A DNA stretch of 64,000 bases. Origin: Nocardioides litoris. GTDB lineage: Bacteria > Actinomycetota > Actinomycetes > Propionibacteriales > Nocardioidaceae. The notes beneath the pieces were generated by a model. The model did no database searches, had not been told where the DNA came from, and was given only the letters and a program-made list of their open reading frames with translations. Shown here piece by piece: positions 1 through 8,601 of this stretch (position 1 is its first letter; each line of letters begins with the position of its first letter). A program made the translations under genes and the position numbers. The stretch is from contig NZ_VDMR01000010.1 of assembly GCF_006346315.1 (NCBI RefSeq), positions 62,001 through 126,000 on the forward strand, given 5' to 3'.

Positions 1-414
1 GAGGCCGCCTGGGCCCACGTGCACGTCTGCCACGCCTGCCGTGACGACGTCGAGCGCGAGGGCTGGGTCAAGACCCAGCTCGTCGCCCTGGCCCACGACC
101 CCGGCCCGGCCGCCTGCTCGGCTCCTGACGGGCTCAAGGGGGCGCTGCTCGGCCTGCCGCCCGAACGGCTGCTCGGTCCCTGCGACGACCTGCGCCACCG
201 GGCCCGTCCGCGGGTGCGCGGCGGGGTCGCCGGCATCGCCGCGCTCGGCGGGGGTGCGGCCGGAGCGGCCGTCATGGGCGTGCTCGCCCTCGGCCCGGCC
301 CCCGCGGCCGACCTGCCCTCACCCGCCGACCGCCGGCAGCAGCCGGTCACCCAGCAGGCGCCCCAGCCCGCGTTCCGTGGTCCGGTGCCGGTCCGCCGCG
401 GGACGACGCCGTAG
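1..414 (+). CDS. RseA-like anti-sigma factor, 5' end missing
   Basis: The reading frame is open from the first base, so the N-terminus lies outside the window; 137 residues are visible. It opens with His6-x3-Cys10-x2-Cys13, the zinc-binding motif of ZAS/zf-HC2 anti-sigma factors. This is followed by a charged linker, an Ala/Gly-rich hydrophobic stretch at about residues 75-97 and a short Pro/Arg-rich tail. Such proteins bind and hold an ECF sigma factor. The next gene is an HtrA protease, which matches the sigE-rseA-htrA order known from mycobacteria, so the partner is probably a SigE-type sigma factor encoded just upstream. That identity is inference. Whether the hydrophobic segment truly spans the membrane is uncertain because it is very rich in Gly and Ala. 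Confidence 0.75.
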   Translation, partial: EAAWAHVHVCHACRDDVEREGWVKTQLVALAHDPGPAACSAPDGLKGALLGLPPERLLGPCDDLRHRARPRVRGGVAGIAALGGGAAGAAVMGVLALGPAPAADLPSPADRRQQPVTQQAPQPAFRGPVPVRRGTTP

Positions 415-460
415 ACACCTGCGGTCGGGTGGCGCGCGGTGACCACCCGCGGGGGATGAT

Positions 461-2023
461 GTGCCGGTGAACGAGGAGCACCGTGACCCCGAGCCCGGGA
501 CGGACGGCCACGACGCCGCCACCGCGGGCCCCGGGGCCGACGACGCCGGGTCGACCCAGCCGCTGCACCTCGGCGGCGTCCGCGACGCCGACGACCCCGA
601 CCGGGTCGAGACCGAGCCGGTCGCCGCGCGCCCCGACCCGTTGACCGACCCGCTGGACGACGGCGCCGACTCCTGGGGCGAACCGGCCACGGAGCGGCCC
701 GCGCCGTCGTACGTCGAGCCGGGCCAGCCCGCGACCTCGTCGACCTCGTCCTCCTCGTCCCCCGCGCCCGCTCCGCCCCCGGCTCCCGGCGCGCCCCCGG
801 CGCCGAGCGCGGGCTGGGCGCCGCCGTCGGGCCCGCTACCCACCGCGCCGCTGCAGCCGTGGTCCGACCTGTCCCGCGCGCCCTTCCCCGCCGCGCCGGC
901 GGCGACGTCGCACGGCCATCGCGGCGGCAGCCGGGTCTCGGGCTGGGTCTGGCCGGTCGCGGCGGTCATCGCGCTGGTCGTCGGCCTGCTCGGCGGCGTC
1001 GCGGGCAGCGTGGTCTACAACCGCACCTCCGACGGCGCCCCCAGCGCCTACGAGGGGCTCTCCGACGACGACATCGTGGAGCTCCCCCCGGTCACCGAGG
1101 GCGGCATCTCCGCCGTGGCCGAGGCCGTGCTGCCGAGCACGGTGCAGATCCTCGCCGAGCTCGGCGGCCAGGCCGACGGCGCCACGGGTTCTGGGTTCGT
1201 CGTCGACACCCAGGGCCACGTCGTGACCAACAACCACGTGGTCGCCGGCGCCGCCGAGGACGACGGGCCCGTGCGGGTCGTCGACCAGGAGGGCAACACC
1301 TTCGACGCCGAGATCGTCGGCCGCAGCCCGGTCTACGACATCGCGGTCCTCAAGATCCCCGACGACGCTGGCCTCGAGCCCGCGGCGCTCGGCCGTTCCG
1401 AGGGTCTGCGCGTCGGCGACGGCGTCGTGGCCATCGGCTCGCCGCTCGGCCTGAGCTCCACGGTCACCGCCGGCATCGTCAGCGCCCTCAACCGCCCCGT
1501 CACCACCGGCCGCAGCGGCGACGAGTCGTCCTACATCAACGCCGTGCAGACCGACGCCGCCATCAACCCCGGCAACTCCGGTGGCCCCCTGGTCAACCTC
1601 CGCGGCCAGGTCGTGGGCGTCAACTCCGCCATCGCCACCAGCGGCGGTGCCACCAACGGAGAGGCCGGCAACATCGGCGTCGGCTTCGCCATCCCGGTCG
1701 AGCAGGTGCGCATCACCACCGACCAGATCCTCAAGACCGGCGAGGCGCGCTACCCCGTCATCGGGGCCCAGGTGGGTGGACCCGACAGCCAGGACGTCGC
1801 CGGTGCCTACCTCGACGACGTGCTGGCCGACACCCCGGCCGAGCGCGCCGGCCTGGAGGACGGCGACGTGGTGACCGAGGTGGAGGGCCGCCGCGTCACC
1901 GACGGCATCTCGCTCATCGTGAGCATCCGCAGCTACCAGCCGGGCGAGCGGGTCGAGTTCACCTACCTGCGCAACGGGCAGGAGCGCACGACCGAGGTCG
2001 AGCTCGACTCCGAGGTCGGCTGA
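461..2023 (+). CDS. htrA: HtrA/DegP-type membrane-anchored serine protease with PDZ domain
   Basis: This 520-residue protein degrades or refolds damaged envelope proteins. Residues 1-160 form a long acidic, Pro/Ser-rich, probably disordered cytoplasmic region. One membrane segment follows (about 161-186). The trypsin-like protease domain carries the catalytic triad His259 (TNNHVV), Asp293 (YDIAVLK) and Ser373 (NPGNSGGP). One PDZ domain ends the protein (about 430-515). The start is GTG at 461; a second GTG lies two codons later. It follows the RseA-like gene by 46 bases, as in the mycobacterial sigE-rseA-htrA locus, and is probably part of the same envelope-stress regulon. No tatB gene follows, unlike in mycobacteria. 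Confidence 0.95.
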   Translation: MPVNEEHRDPEPGTDGHDAATAGPGADDAGSTQPLHLGGVRDADDPDRVETEPVAARPDPLTDPLDDGADSWGEPATERPAPSYVEPGQPATSSTSSSSSPAPAPPPAPGAPPAPSAGWAPPSGPLPTAPLQPWSDLSRAPFPAAPAATSHGHRGGSRVSGWVWPVAAVIALVVGLLGGVAGSVVYNRTSDGAPSAYEGLSDDDIVELPPVTEGGISAVAEAVLPSTVQILAELGGQADGATGSGFVVDTQGHVVTNNHVVAGAAEDDGPVRVVDQEGNTFDAEIVGRSPVYDIAVLKIPDDAGLEPAALGRSEGLRVGDGVVAIGSPLGLSSTVTAGIVSALNRPVTTGRSGDESSYINAVQTDAAINPGNSGGPLVNLRGQVVGVNSAIATSGGATNGEAGNIGVGFAIPVEQVRITTDQILKTGEARYPVIGAQVGGPDSQDVAGAYLDDVLADTPAERAGLEDGDVVTEVEGRRVTDGISLIVSIRSYQPGERVEFTYLRNGQERTTEVELDSEVG

Positions 2024-2052
2024 GAGCCGACCCGTCGTCGGTCCACGACAGG

Positions 2053-2298
2053 TCAGTCGACCTCGACGCCCGTGCCGTCCTCGACGAACGGGTGGTCGTC
2101 GACGAACGCCTTGGTGTCGCGGTAGGCCCGGGCGATGTACTCCTCGAGCTTGGACGCCTCGACGCGCCACTGGCCGCGGCCGCCGATCTTGATGGCCTCG
2201 AGCTCGCCGCGGCGCACCATCGCGTAGACCTGCGCGCTCGAGGTGTTGAGCACCTCGGCGACGTCGGCGAGGGTGAGGAAGCGCGGGGCACCGGCCAT
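2053..2298 (-). CDS. small helix-turn-helix DNA-binding protein, BldC/excisionase type
   Basis: An 81-residue protein with a single winged-helix MerR-like domain at residues 8-57: FLTLADVAEVLNTS forms the first helix-turn and QVYAMVRRGELEAIKI the recognition helix and wing. The architecture is that of BldC-type developmental regulators and phage excisionases, which bind DNA as head-to-tail arrays. There is no integrase or phage gene nearby, so a BldC-like transcriptional role is the better guess. It converges on htrA with a 29-base gap. Start is ATG at 2298. Confidence 0.8.
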   Translation of the reverse strand: MAGAPRFLTLADVAEVLNTSSAQVYAMVRRGELEAIKIGGRGQWRVEASKLEEYIARAYRDTKAFVDDHPFVEDGTGVEVD

Positions 2299-2393
2299 GG
2301 CGCCATCGTCGCACCCCCGACGCCCCCGGGGGTGCACCCGGTCCCGTCCCTGTGGAGAGACAGGTGACCCGGGACCGGGGTCGAGGTGATGAT

Positions 2394-3107
2394 GTGCCCG
2401 TGCCACGAGATCTCGGAGCTCCCGCACCGGTGCCCCCCGCCGTCCGCGCCACCCGACCCGGCTGGCGCGACCCGCGCCTGTGGGTCGGCGTCGCCATCGT
2501 CGCCGCGTCGGTGCTCGTCGGCAGCCGGGTGCTCGCCTCGGCCGACGACACCGTCCAGGTCTGGGCCGTCGCGGCCGACGTGCAGCCCGGGCAGCAGCTC
2601 ACCGAGGACGACCTCGAGGCGCGCCGGCTGCGGTTCGCCGACGCCGACGACCTCGGCCGCTACCTGGAGGTCGGCGAGGACCTGCCCGCCGAGCTGGTCG
2701 TCGCCCGACCGCTCGGCGCCGGCGAGCTGCTCCCGCGCTCGGCCCTCGGCGAGGCCGACGACGAGACGACGGTGACCCTGTCGCTCGGGGTGGCGCCGCT
2801 GCTCGTGCCCACCGACGTCACGGCCGGGTCGGTCGTCGACGTCTACGTCACCGCCGACGAGGTGGACGGCGCTGGCCCAGGTGCCGGTGCGGGTGGAGGC
2901 ACCGGCGGGGGAGCCGAGCCGCGCGACCCCGGCGATCCCGTGCTCGACGACGTCCGGGTGGTCTCCGCCCCGCCGGCCGACCAGACCGTCTCGCCCGGCG
3001 GCGAGCGCCAGGTCGAGCTGGCCGTCCCCCGCGAGCAGGTCGGCGCCTACTACGCGCTGGTCGGCACCCTGACCACGCCCGTGGTCTCGCTGGTGCAGGA
3101 GAGCTGA
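2394..3107 (+). CDS. SAF-domain protein, CpaB-like pilus assembly component
   Basis: A 237-residue protein with one N-terminal membrane anchor (about residues 22-44) followed by an SAF domain, recognisable from VQPGQQLTEDDLEARRL and LGAGELLPRSAL. In Tad pilus systems such proteins (CpaB/RcpC) sit between pilus and cell wall. A Gly-rich insert (about residues 160-175) separates SAF from a C-terminal beta domain. GTG at 2394 is preferred because GAGGTG lies five bases upstream; GTG at 2352 is an in-frame alternative. It overlaps the next gene by one base (TGATG), so the two are translationally coupled. Confidence 0.7.
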   Translation: MPVPRDLGAPAPVPPAVRATRPGWRDPRLWVGVAIVAASVLVGSRVLASADDTVQVWAVAADVQPGQQLTEDDLEARRLRFADADDLGRYLEVGEDLPAELVVARPLGAGELLPRSALGEADDETTVTLSLGVAPLLVPTDVTAGSVVDVYVTADEVDGAGPGAGAGGGTGGGAEPRDPGDPVLDDVRVVSAPPADQTVSPGGERQVELAVPREQVGAYYALVGTLTTPVVSLVQES

Positions 3108-4312
3108 TGATCGTCGTCCTGGTGGTGGCCGCCGGGGCGGCCTGGGAGTCCCGCGCCCTGGAGGTCCTCGGCGACCACCCCGCCACCGTCGTGCTCAAGC
3201 GGTGCGTCGACGTCGACGACCTGCTCGCCGCGGCGTCGTCCGGCCAGGCGCAGGCCGCCGTGGTGGGGCTCGAGGCGCGGGGCCTCGACGCGCCGGCCGT
3301 GGCGCGACTGGCCGACCACGGCGTCTGGCCGGTCGCGGTGGTGCCCGACGACCAGGTCGAGGGTGCGACCGCCCGGGCCGGCCGCATCGGGGTGCGCGCG
3401 GTCGTGCCCGTCTCGGGCCTCGACGGCCTGCCCGACGCGGTCCAGGCCGCCGGGCTCGGCCCGCGCCCCACCGCCCCGCCGCCCGGGTACGCCGACGCCG
3501 ACCCCACCCAGGCCGGCCCGACCGCCCCGCAGCCCGGCGGCCGGGTGCTGGCGGTCTGGGGCCCCGCCGGCGCCCCCGGGCGCAGCACGGTCGCGGCGTC
3601 CGTCGCGGCCGAGCTGGCCCGGGCCGGTCGGCGTACGGTGCTGGTCGACGCCGACCCCTACGGCGGGTCGATCGGCCAGCAGCTCGGCGTGATGGACGAG
3701 GTGTCCGGCCTGCTCGCCGCGGCGCGGCTGGCCACGGCGGGCCAGCTGGAGGAGCGGTTCGCCTCGGTGCAGCGCGGCCTCGACGCCCGGCTGTCGGTGG
3801 TCACCGGGCTCCCGCGTCCCGACCGGTGGACCGAGGTCCGGGCAGGCACGGTGGAGCACCTGCTCGAGCTCGGCCGTGCGACCGGGGAGGTCGTCGTCGA
3901 CACCGGGTTCAGCCTGGAGGGCGACCCCGTGGGCGAGCTGTCCGGCCGCGGCCGCAACCAGCTGACCCTGGGGGCGCTCGAGGTGGCCGACCAGGTGCTC
4001 GTCGTCGGCGCCGCCGACCCCGTCGGCCTGGCCCGACTGGCCCGCGGCCTGGTCGACCTGCGCGAGGTCGTCGGTCCCGCGCCCGTGCAGGTCGTCGTCA
4101 ACCGGATGCGCCCGAGCCTGGGCTGGTCGGAGAAGGACGTCGCCGGCATGGTCTCGGGGTTCACGCGCCTCGCCGGCCTGCACTTCCTGCCCGACGACCG
4201 CGCCGCCGTCGACCGGGCGATCGTCGCGGGGCGGACGCTCGTCGAGTCCGGCGAGGGCCCGTTGACCAAGGCGGTCGCGGGGCTGGTGGCGGCGCTGCGG
4301 GCTCCGGCCTAG
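3107..4312 (+). CDS. CpaE/MinD-like P-loop ATPase
   Basis: A 401-residue protein. Residues 1-115 look like a degenerate receiver-type domain, and residues 145-400 form a ParA/MinD-like ATPase. The P-loop at 152-161 reads GPAGAPGRST, so the usual second Lys of the deviant Walker motif is Arg. LVDADPYGG and a later hydrophobic Asp-containing strand (VVVDTGFSL) give the other nucleotide-binding elements. CpaE-type proteins localise Tad pilus machines. Coupling to the CpaB-like gene supports this, although the rest of the tad locus lies 26 kb away. Septum-site or secretion-associated MinD-like roles cannot be excluded. Confidence 0.7.
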   Translation: MIVVLVVAAGAAWESRALEVLGDHPATVVLKRCVDVDDLLAAASSGQAQAAVVGLEARGLDAPAVARLADHGVWPVAVVPDDQVEGATARAGRIGVRAVVPVSGLDGLPDAVQAAGLGPRPTAPPPGYADADPTQAGPTAPQPGGRVLAVWGPAGAPGRSTVAASVAAELARAGRRTVLVDADPYGGSIGQQLGVMDEVSGLLAAARLATAGQLEERFASVQRGLDARLSVVTGLPRPDRWTEVRAGTVEHLLELGRATGEVVVDTGFSLEGDPVGELSGRGRNQLTLGALEVADQVLVVGAADPVGLARLARGLVDLREVVGPAPVQVVVNRMRPSLGWSEKDVAGMVSGFTRLAGLHFLPDDRAAVDRAIVAGRTLVESGEGPLTKAVAGLVAALRAPA

Positions 4313-4324
4313 CTCCTCGTCCTC

Positions 4325-4800
4325 GTGGCTGGTGTGGGCGGCCGTGGGTGGGTCGGGTGGCCGCGCGCGTGGCAGGCCGCGTCTCGGCGTCAAGGACGCC
4401 TGCGGCGCCGCTGCTTCGCTTCCTTGACCCCGAGCCTCGCGCGGCCCGCCTGTCTGCGCGCTGTCGGCGACGCCTCGTGTCCCGTGCCCGGCGCGCCTCC
4501 GCTGGCGCGGCCACCCGCCCCACCAGTCACACGTGACCCGACCGCTCCACTCCTGACGGGGATCTCCCGCTCCTGGTCGGTAATTACCCACCAGAAGTGG
4601 GAGATCGGCAGCAGGAGTCAGGGGCGGCCGCGCCAGCGGCGGCGCGGGCGGAGCCCGTGCCGTTGAGCGCGCCGTCAGTCGATCGGGCGAGGCTCCGGGT
4701 CCAGGACCGCGAAGCGGCCGGCGGAGCCGGCGCGAGCGCAGCGAGCGTCCTTGACGCGGAGACCCGATCGACTACGCGCGCGGCCGCCCACACCAGCCAC
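4325..4800. repeat. large imperfect palindrome filling a convergent intergenic gap
   Basis: This gene-free stretch of about 500 bases lies between the CpaE-like gene and the convergent membrane-protein gene. Its ends are a perfect 19-base inverted repeat (4325-4343 against 4782-4800). Further in, the arms still match in blocks, including GCGTCAAGGACG, CCGGAGCCTCG and GCTGGCGCGGCC. The centre is a 46-base imperfect palindrome at 4561-4606 around GGTAATTACC. No plausible coding bias is seen. It looks like two inverted copies of a dispersed repeat, or one large foldback element. It could form a very long hairpin and act as a bidirectional terminator; mobility is not shown. Confidence 0.7.
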
Positions 4801-4811
4801 AGGAGCAGCGG

Positions 4812-6164
4812 TCAGCTCGAGAACAGCAGCAGCAACCCACCGCTGGTGAACCCGACCATCGCGATCAGCAACGGGATCTGCCCGGTGAGCTGGTGGCGGC
4901 GGGGGAGGAGCTGCAGGGCCCGGTCGTGCGCGGCGGTCGCCGCGACGACGTGGCCGGCGACGACGGCGCCGACCTTGATGGTCGCCAGCAGGGTCGGGTG
5001 GTAGGAGAGCCAGACCAGGTCGGGGAGGTCGGCGGTGCCGAAGTAGTTGGCGCCGGTGCTGAAGGGGTCGCTGGCGTAGGCCAGGGTGCGGGAGCCGACC
5101 TCGAGGAAGTAGCTCAGGTAGTGCGCGACGACGTAGCCGACGATGATCGGCACGATGCTGTGGGCGAGCAGGTCGGGCAGGGCGCGGCGCGGGGTGTCGG
5201 GGCCGACGCCGGTCAGCACGCAGCCGAGGGCGAAGATCGCCGTGGCACCGGCGCAGAAGGCGAGCAGGGCGAGGTTGGTCAGCAGGTAGCCGCTGACCTC
5301 GGTGCCCTGCAGGAACTTCACCCAGGTCGGCGACTCCCCGAAGGAGTCGAAGCCGGTGCTGCCGAAGAGCACGCCGACCACGCCCACGAGGCCGGGGGCG
5401 ACGCGGGTGGTGGCGAGGTTGGCCAGCGGGCTGAGCACGACGACGCGGTCCTCGTGCCGGCCCCAGACCGAGAGCTTGCCGACGAGGGTGGAGTAGACCT
5501 CGAACGGGTCGGCGTGCTCGAAGAAGGCGTGGCCGAACAGCGCCCCGCCGACGAGCATGACGGCGACGTACACCGCGAACCACAGCCGCACCGGGCTGAG
5601 CTCGGTGGAGGAGGGGAAGACCAGCTCGAGCCAGACGAAGGCGAGCAGGCCGAACGCGGCCGGCCAGTAGCCGAGGCGGGCCGGGTAGCGGTAGAGGCCC
5701 TCGCGCGGGTCGCTGCCCGAGAGCCGCGCGAAGAGCGCGTTGATGGTGCGGACCGGGCTGATGGTGCGCCAGAACGGGCCGAGCAGCAGCGACATCGGCA
5801 CGATGCCGACCCAGAGCCAGACGTAGACGATGCCGAAGAACGGGTTGATGACGGTGTCCTCACCGGCCACCGAGACCACGACGGTGAAGAGGAACAGCAC
5901 CATGCCGAAGACCCGGCCCACGACCAGCAGCACGCCGCGGTCGACGAGGGACTGGACCCACGCCGGGGCCGGGCGGCCGGGGGCCTCGTCGCCGGCCGCG
6001 GCGTACCGGGGCTTGCGCCAGGCCGCGGCGAGGACGGTGAAGGAGACGACGAGGGCGGCGACCGCGCCGGAGACGGCGAGGCCGAGGGAGATGGGCAGGT
6101 CCTGCTGACCGCCGATGCCGTGGGCCTGCAGGTCACCCACGAGCGGCGAGACCGGGGAGATCAC
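4812..6164 (-). CDS. polytopic membrane protein of unknown function
   Basis: A 450-residue protein with roughly ten or more hydrophobic segments, for example LGLAVSGAVAALVVSFTVLA, LVVGRVFGMVLFLFTVVVSV, FGIVYVWLWVGIVPMSLLLG and SIVPIIVGYVVAHYLSYFLE. I do not recognise a family. A conserved-looking loop WRTISPVRTINALF follows the third or fourth segment, and buried His/Glu residues occur in HFFEHADPFE-like and AHYLSYFLE segments. The GTG start at 6164 lies four bases after the stop of the lipoprotein gene, so the pair is almost certainly co-transcribed. A transporter or redox-linked role is possible, but nothing proves it. Confidence 0.65.
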   Translation of the reverse strand: MISPVSPLVGDLQAHGIGGQQDLPISLGLAVSGAVAALVVSFTVLAAAWRKPRYAAAGDEAPGRPAPAWVQSLVDRGVLLVVGRVFGMVLFLFTVVVSVAGEDTVINPFFGIVYVWLWVGIVPMSLLLGPFWRTISPVRTINALFARLSGSDPREGLYRYPARLGYWPAAFGLLAFVWLELVFPSSTELSPVRLWFAVYVAVMLVGGALFGHAFFEHADPFEVYSTLVGKLSVWGRHEDRVVVLSPLANLATTRVAPGLVGVVGVLFGSTGFDSFGESPTWVKFLQGTEVSGYLLTNLALLAFCAGATAIFALGCVLTGVGPDTPRRALPDLLAHSIVPIIVGYVVAHYLSYFLEVGSRTLAYASDPFSTGANYFGTADLPDLVWLSYHPTLLATIKVGAVVAGHVVAATAAHDRALQLLPRRHQLTGQIPLLIAMVGFTSGGLLLLFSS

Positions 6165-6168
6165 CGGG

Positions 6169-6540
6169 TCACTTCACCTCGAGCGAGACGACCGGCCCCT
6201 CGAACGGCTCGTGCAGCTCGATCTCGACGACCCCCGCCCGGTCGAACTGCAGCTTGACCGGGTCGTTGGTGCCGGGCTCGAAGTCCGCCGTGGTCTCGGG
6301 CGAGGAGTGCACGTGCAGCTCGCCGGCCTCGTCGGAGGTCACCACGATGTCGACCGGCTGGCCGCGGTCGACCTCGATCCGCTCGCCGGCCGGCTCGCCC
6401 CCGACGGTGACCGTGTCGCCCTGGACGTCGACGTCGATGGTCTCGACCTCGGTGCTCCCGCCGCCTCCGTCGCCGCACGCGGTCGTGAGGGCGAGGACGG
6501 CAAGGCAGGCGGCGGCGAGGCGCGGGCCACGGCGGATCAC
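6169..6540 (-). CDS. lipoprotein with a cupredoxin-like beta domain
   Basis: A 123-residue protein. The N-terminus IRRGPRLAAACLAVLALTTAC is a lipoprotein signal with a lipobox (LTTAC), followed by a Gly-rich linker. The rest is a small beta domain (VDIVVTSDEAGELHVHS, then VKLQFDRAGVVEIELHE) whose spacing recalls cupredoxins. One HVH motif is present, but a full copper-site set (His-Cys-His-Met) is not: there is no Cys after the lipobox. The start is GTG at 6540 with an AAGGGA site upstream. It is cotranscribed with the multi-spanning membrane protein, and may serve as its extracellular partner. Confidence 0.65.
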   Translation of the reverse strand: MIRRGPRLAAACLAVLALTTACGDGGGGSTEVETIDVDVQGDTVTVGGEPAGERIEVDRGQPVDIVVTSDEAGELHVHSSPETTADFEPGTNDPVKLQFDRAGVVEIELHEPFEGPVVSLEVK

Positions 6541-6693
6541 GGTGGGTCCCTTCGGGGTGAGGACGACGGTCCGGACGGGATGCTCGGGTGAGGCCCGTCC
6601 TCTGCGAGAATCCCACGGACGGACAAGCGGGCGGACGTGGCCCTCCGTCGTGGACGCGGTCGGGGGCTGGCCGTGGCGAGAAGGGACATGGGG

Positions 6694-8169
6694 ATGAGCG
6701 AGCGGCTCCGGGCGCGCGACCTGGCCTTCCTGACCACCGAGACGGCCAACGCGCCCCGGCACAACGCGACGGTGGAGATCCTGGAGCCGGGGGAGTCCGG
6801 CTTCGACTTCGAGCGGCTCGTGGCCCTGGTGGCCGACCGCATCGCGTTCGTCCCCCGCTACCGCCAGCGCCTGGCGCAGGTGCCCGGTGGGCTGGCCACG
6901 CCGGTGTGGGTCGACGACGACCACTTCGACCTCGACTACCACGTACGCCGCTCGGCGCTGCCCCGCCCCGGGAGCGACGACCAGCTGCGCGAGCTGGTCT
7001 CGCGCATCGTCTCCCGCCGCCTCGACCGCAGCCGGCCGCTGTGGGAGATCTACGTCGTCGAGGGCCTCGAGGGCGACCGGGTCGCGCTGCTGTCCAAGAG
7101 CCACCAGGCCCTGGTCGACGGCGTCCACACCGTCGACCTCGGCCAGCTGCTCCTCGACATGAGCCCCGAGCCGAAGGACCTCGAGCCCGACGACTGGCGC
7201 CCGCGCCCGGCGCCGTCGGCCGCCGGCCTCGTCGCCGGCGCCGTGGTGGAGTCGGTGACCTCGCCCCGCACCGTCGTCGAGACCGCCTCGGTCGCGGCCG
7301 AGTCGGCCCGCCGCACGGTCGGTGGGGTCGGGCGACGGGCCAAGGCGGTCAGCGGCGCCCTGCTGAGCCGTGGCCCGGCCCGCGGACCCGTGGTCGGCCC
7401 GCTCTCCCAGCACCGCCGGGTCGTCACCCTCGAGACCTGCCTGAAGGACTTCCGCACGATCCGCGAGGCCCACGGCGGCACGGTCAACGACGTCATCCTG
7501 GCCGTGGTGACCGGCGGCCTGCGGGCCTGGCTGATGACCCGGGCCGAGTCCCTCGGCGGCAGCCGCGAGCTGCGCGCCGTCGTCCCCGTCTCCGTCATCG
7601 ACCGCGAGCTCGAGGCCACCTCGCTGGGCAGCCAGATCGCCGCCCACTACGTCGAGCTGCCGGTGGGCGAGCCGAGCCCGCTCGTGCGGCTGCACCAGGT
7701 CTCCTACTCCTTCCAGGCCCACGCCGACACAGGCCGCAGCGTCGCCGCCAACCGGCTCGCCGGCATCGCCGGCTTCGCGCCGACGACGTTCCACGCCATC
7801 GGCTCGCGGGTCGCGGCGCAGGAGCTGCGCCGCGGCTACCACCTCAGCGTCACCAACGTCCCCGGCCCGCAGTCGCCGCTGTACGCCGCCGGGGCCCGCA
7901 TGGTCGCCACCTACCCCGTCCCCCCGCTGCACGAGGGCCACCCGCTGGCCATCGGCGTGACGTCGTACGACGGCGGGGTGTTCTTCGGCGTCACCGCCGA
8001 CCGCGACGCGCTGCCCGACGCCGACCTGCTCGGCACCTGCCTGCGCGAGGCCCTCGAGGAGCTGCTGGCCACGACCACGGCCGCCCGGGCCCCGCGCGGG
8101 CGCCGTCGGCCCCGGGTGGCCAAGAAGCCTGCGGGCCAGGGCAGCCGCGGCGGCCAGGACTCCGAGTGA
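6694..8169 (+). CDS. wax ester synthase/diacylglycerol acyltransferase (WS/DGAT) family protein
   Basis: A 491-residue protein of the family that esterifies diacylglycerol or fatty alcohols with acyl-CoA to make storage lipids. The N-terminal acyltransferase region is typical (SPLERD-equivalent RARDLAFLTTE, RYRQRL, DRSRPLWEIYVVEGL). The active-site motif, normally HHAxxDG, reads HQALVDG at about residues 146-152, so the second His is Gln. The C-terminal half has the usual NDVILAVV and NVPGPQSPLY motifs. ATG 6694 is preferred over ATG 6688 because AAGGG sits eight bases upstream. With the His change, activity is uncertain; many actinobacteria carry several paralogues. Confidence 0.85.
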   Translation: MSERLRARDLAFLTTETANAPRHNATVEILEPGESGFDFERLVALVADRIAFVPRYRQRLAQVPGGLATPVWVDDDHFDLDYHVRRSALPRPGSDDQLRELVSRIVSRRLDRSRPLWEIYVVEGLEGDRVALLSKSHQALVDGVHTVDLGQLLLDMSPEPKDLEPDDWRPRPAPSAAGLVAGAVVESVTSPRTVVETASVAAESARRTVGGVGRRAKAVSGALLSRGPARGPVVGPLSQHRRVVTLETCLKDFRTIREAHGGTVNDVILAVVTGGLRAWLMTRAESLGGSRELRAVVPVSVIDRELEATSLGSQIAAHYVELPVGEPSPLVRLHQVSYSFQAHADTGRSVAANRLAGIAGFAPTTFHAIGSRVAAQELRRGYHLSVTNVPGPQSPLYAAGARMVATYPVPPLHEGHPLAIGVTSYDGGVFFGVTADRDALPDADLLGTCLREALEELLATTTAARAPRGRRRPRVAKKPAGQGSRGGQDSE

Positions 8170-8543
8170 CCCGCCTCTACGTGCCGCTCACCCTCGACGG
8201 CCTCCGCGACGCCTGGGCCGCCGGCGAGCTCGTGCCCGGCGACGACGTGGTCGTCGCCGAGAGCGACGACGAGGAGGCCGAGTACGACGCGCTGATGACC
8301 GCCGCCGACGCCTCGGCCGAGCGGCTGGCCGGTGCCGGGCGTCGGGTCGTCGTGGTGGCCGAGGTCAGCGAGGCCGAGGCCGAGCGGGTCCTGGGTCCAG
8401 GCGCTGGCGCAGCAGGCGGCGGCGTACCTCTGCGGCGAGTGGTCGCGGTGCACGCCGACCCGCGTGAGCGGCCCGCCGACGCCGACCCCGACGACGACCT
8501 CGCGTGGTACGCCACGCAGGAGGTCTCCGACCTCCTCGGCTGA
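8166..8543 (+). CDS. small DUF6912-like hypothetical protein
   Basis: A 125-residue acidic protein that opens with TRLYVPLTLDGLRDAWAAGE and closes with DLAWYATQEVSDLL. This layout resembles a family of uncharacterised actinobacterial proteins (DUF6912, tentative). It has no signal peptide or membrane segment. GTG 8166 overlaps the stop of the WS/DGAT gene (GTGA), indicating coupled translation. Function unknown. Confidence 0.65.
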   Translation: MTRLYVPLTLDGLRDAWAAGELVPGDDVVVAESDDEEAEYDALMTAADASAERLAGAGRRVVVVAEVSEAEAERVLGPGAGAAGGGVPLRRVVAVHADPRERPADADPDDDLAWYATQEVSDLLG

Positions 8544-8588
8544 CCCACGGCCGGCTGCTGCCGGCTCGGAACCGGGCGTCGGCCTCAG

Positions 8589-8594
8589 TAGGGT
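8589..8594 (+). promoter_or_regulatory. -10 element for pruA, probably leaderless
   Basis: TAGGGT fits the actinobacterial TAnnnT -10 consensus and ends seven bases before the pruA ATG (8602). Transcription would therefore begin at or next to the start codon. No Shine-Dalgarno sequence is seen, and no convincing -35 element. Confidence 0.5.
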
Positions 8595-8601
8595 CGCGGG
8601 C

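Noticed and set aside
4325..4800. Insertion sequence
   Set aside because: Inverted ends exist, but there is no transposase ORF and the interior is itself palindromic; kept as a repeat.
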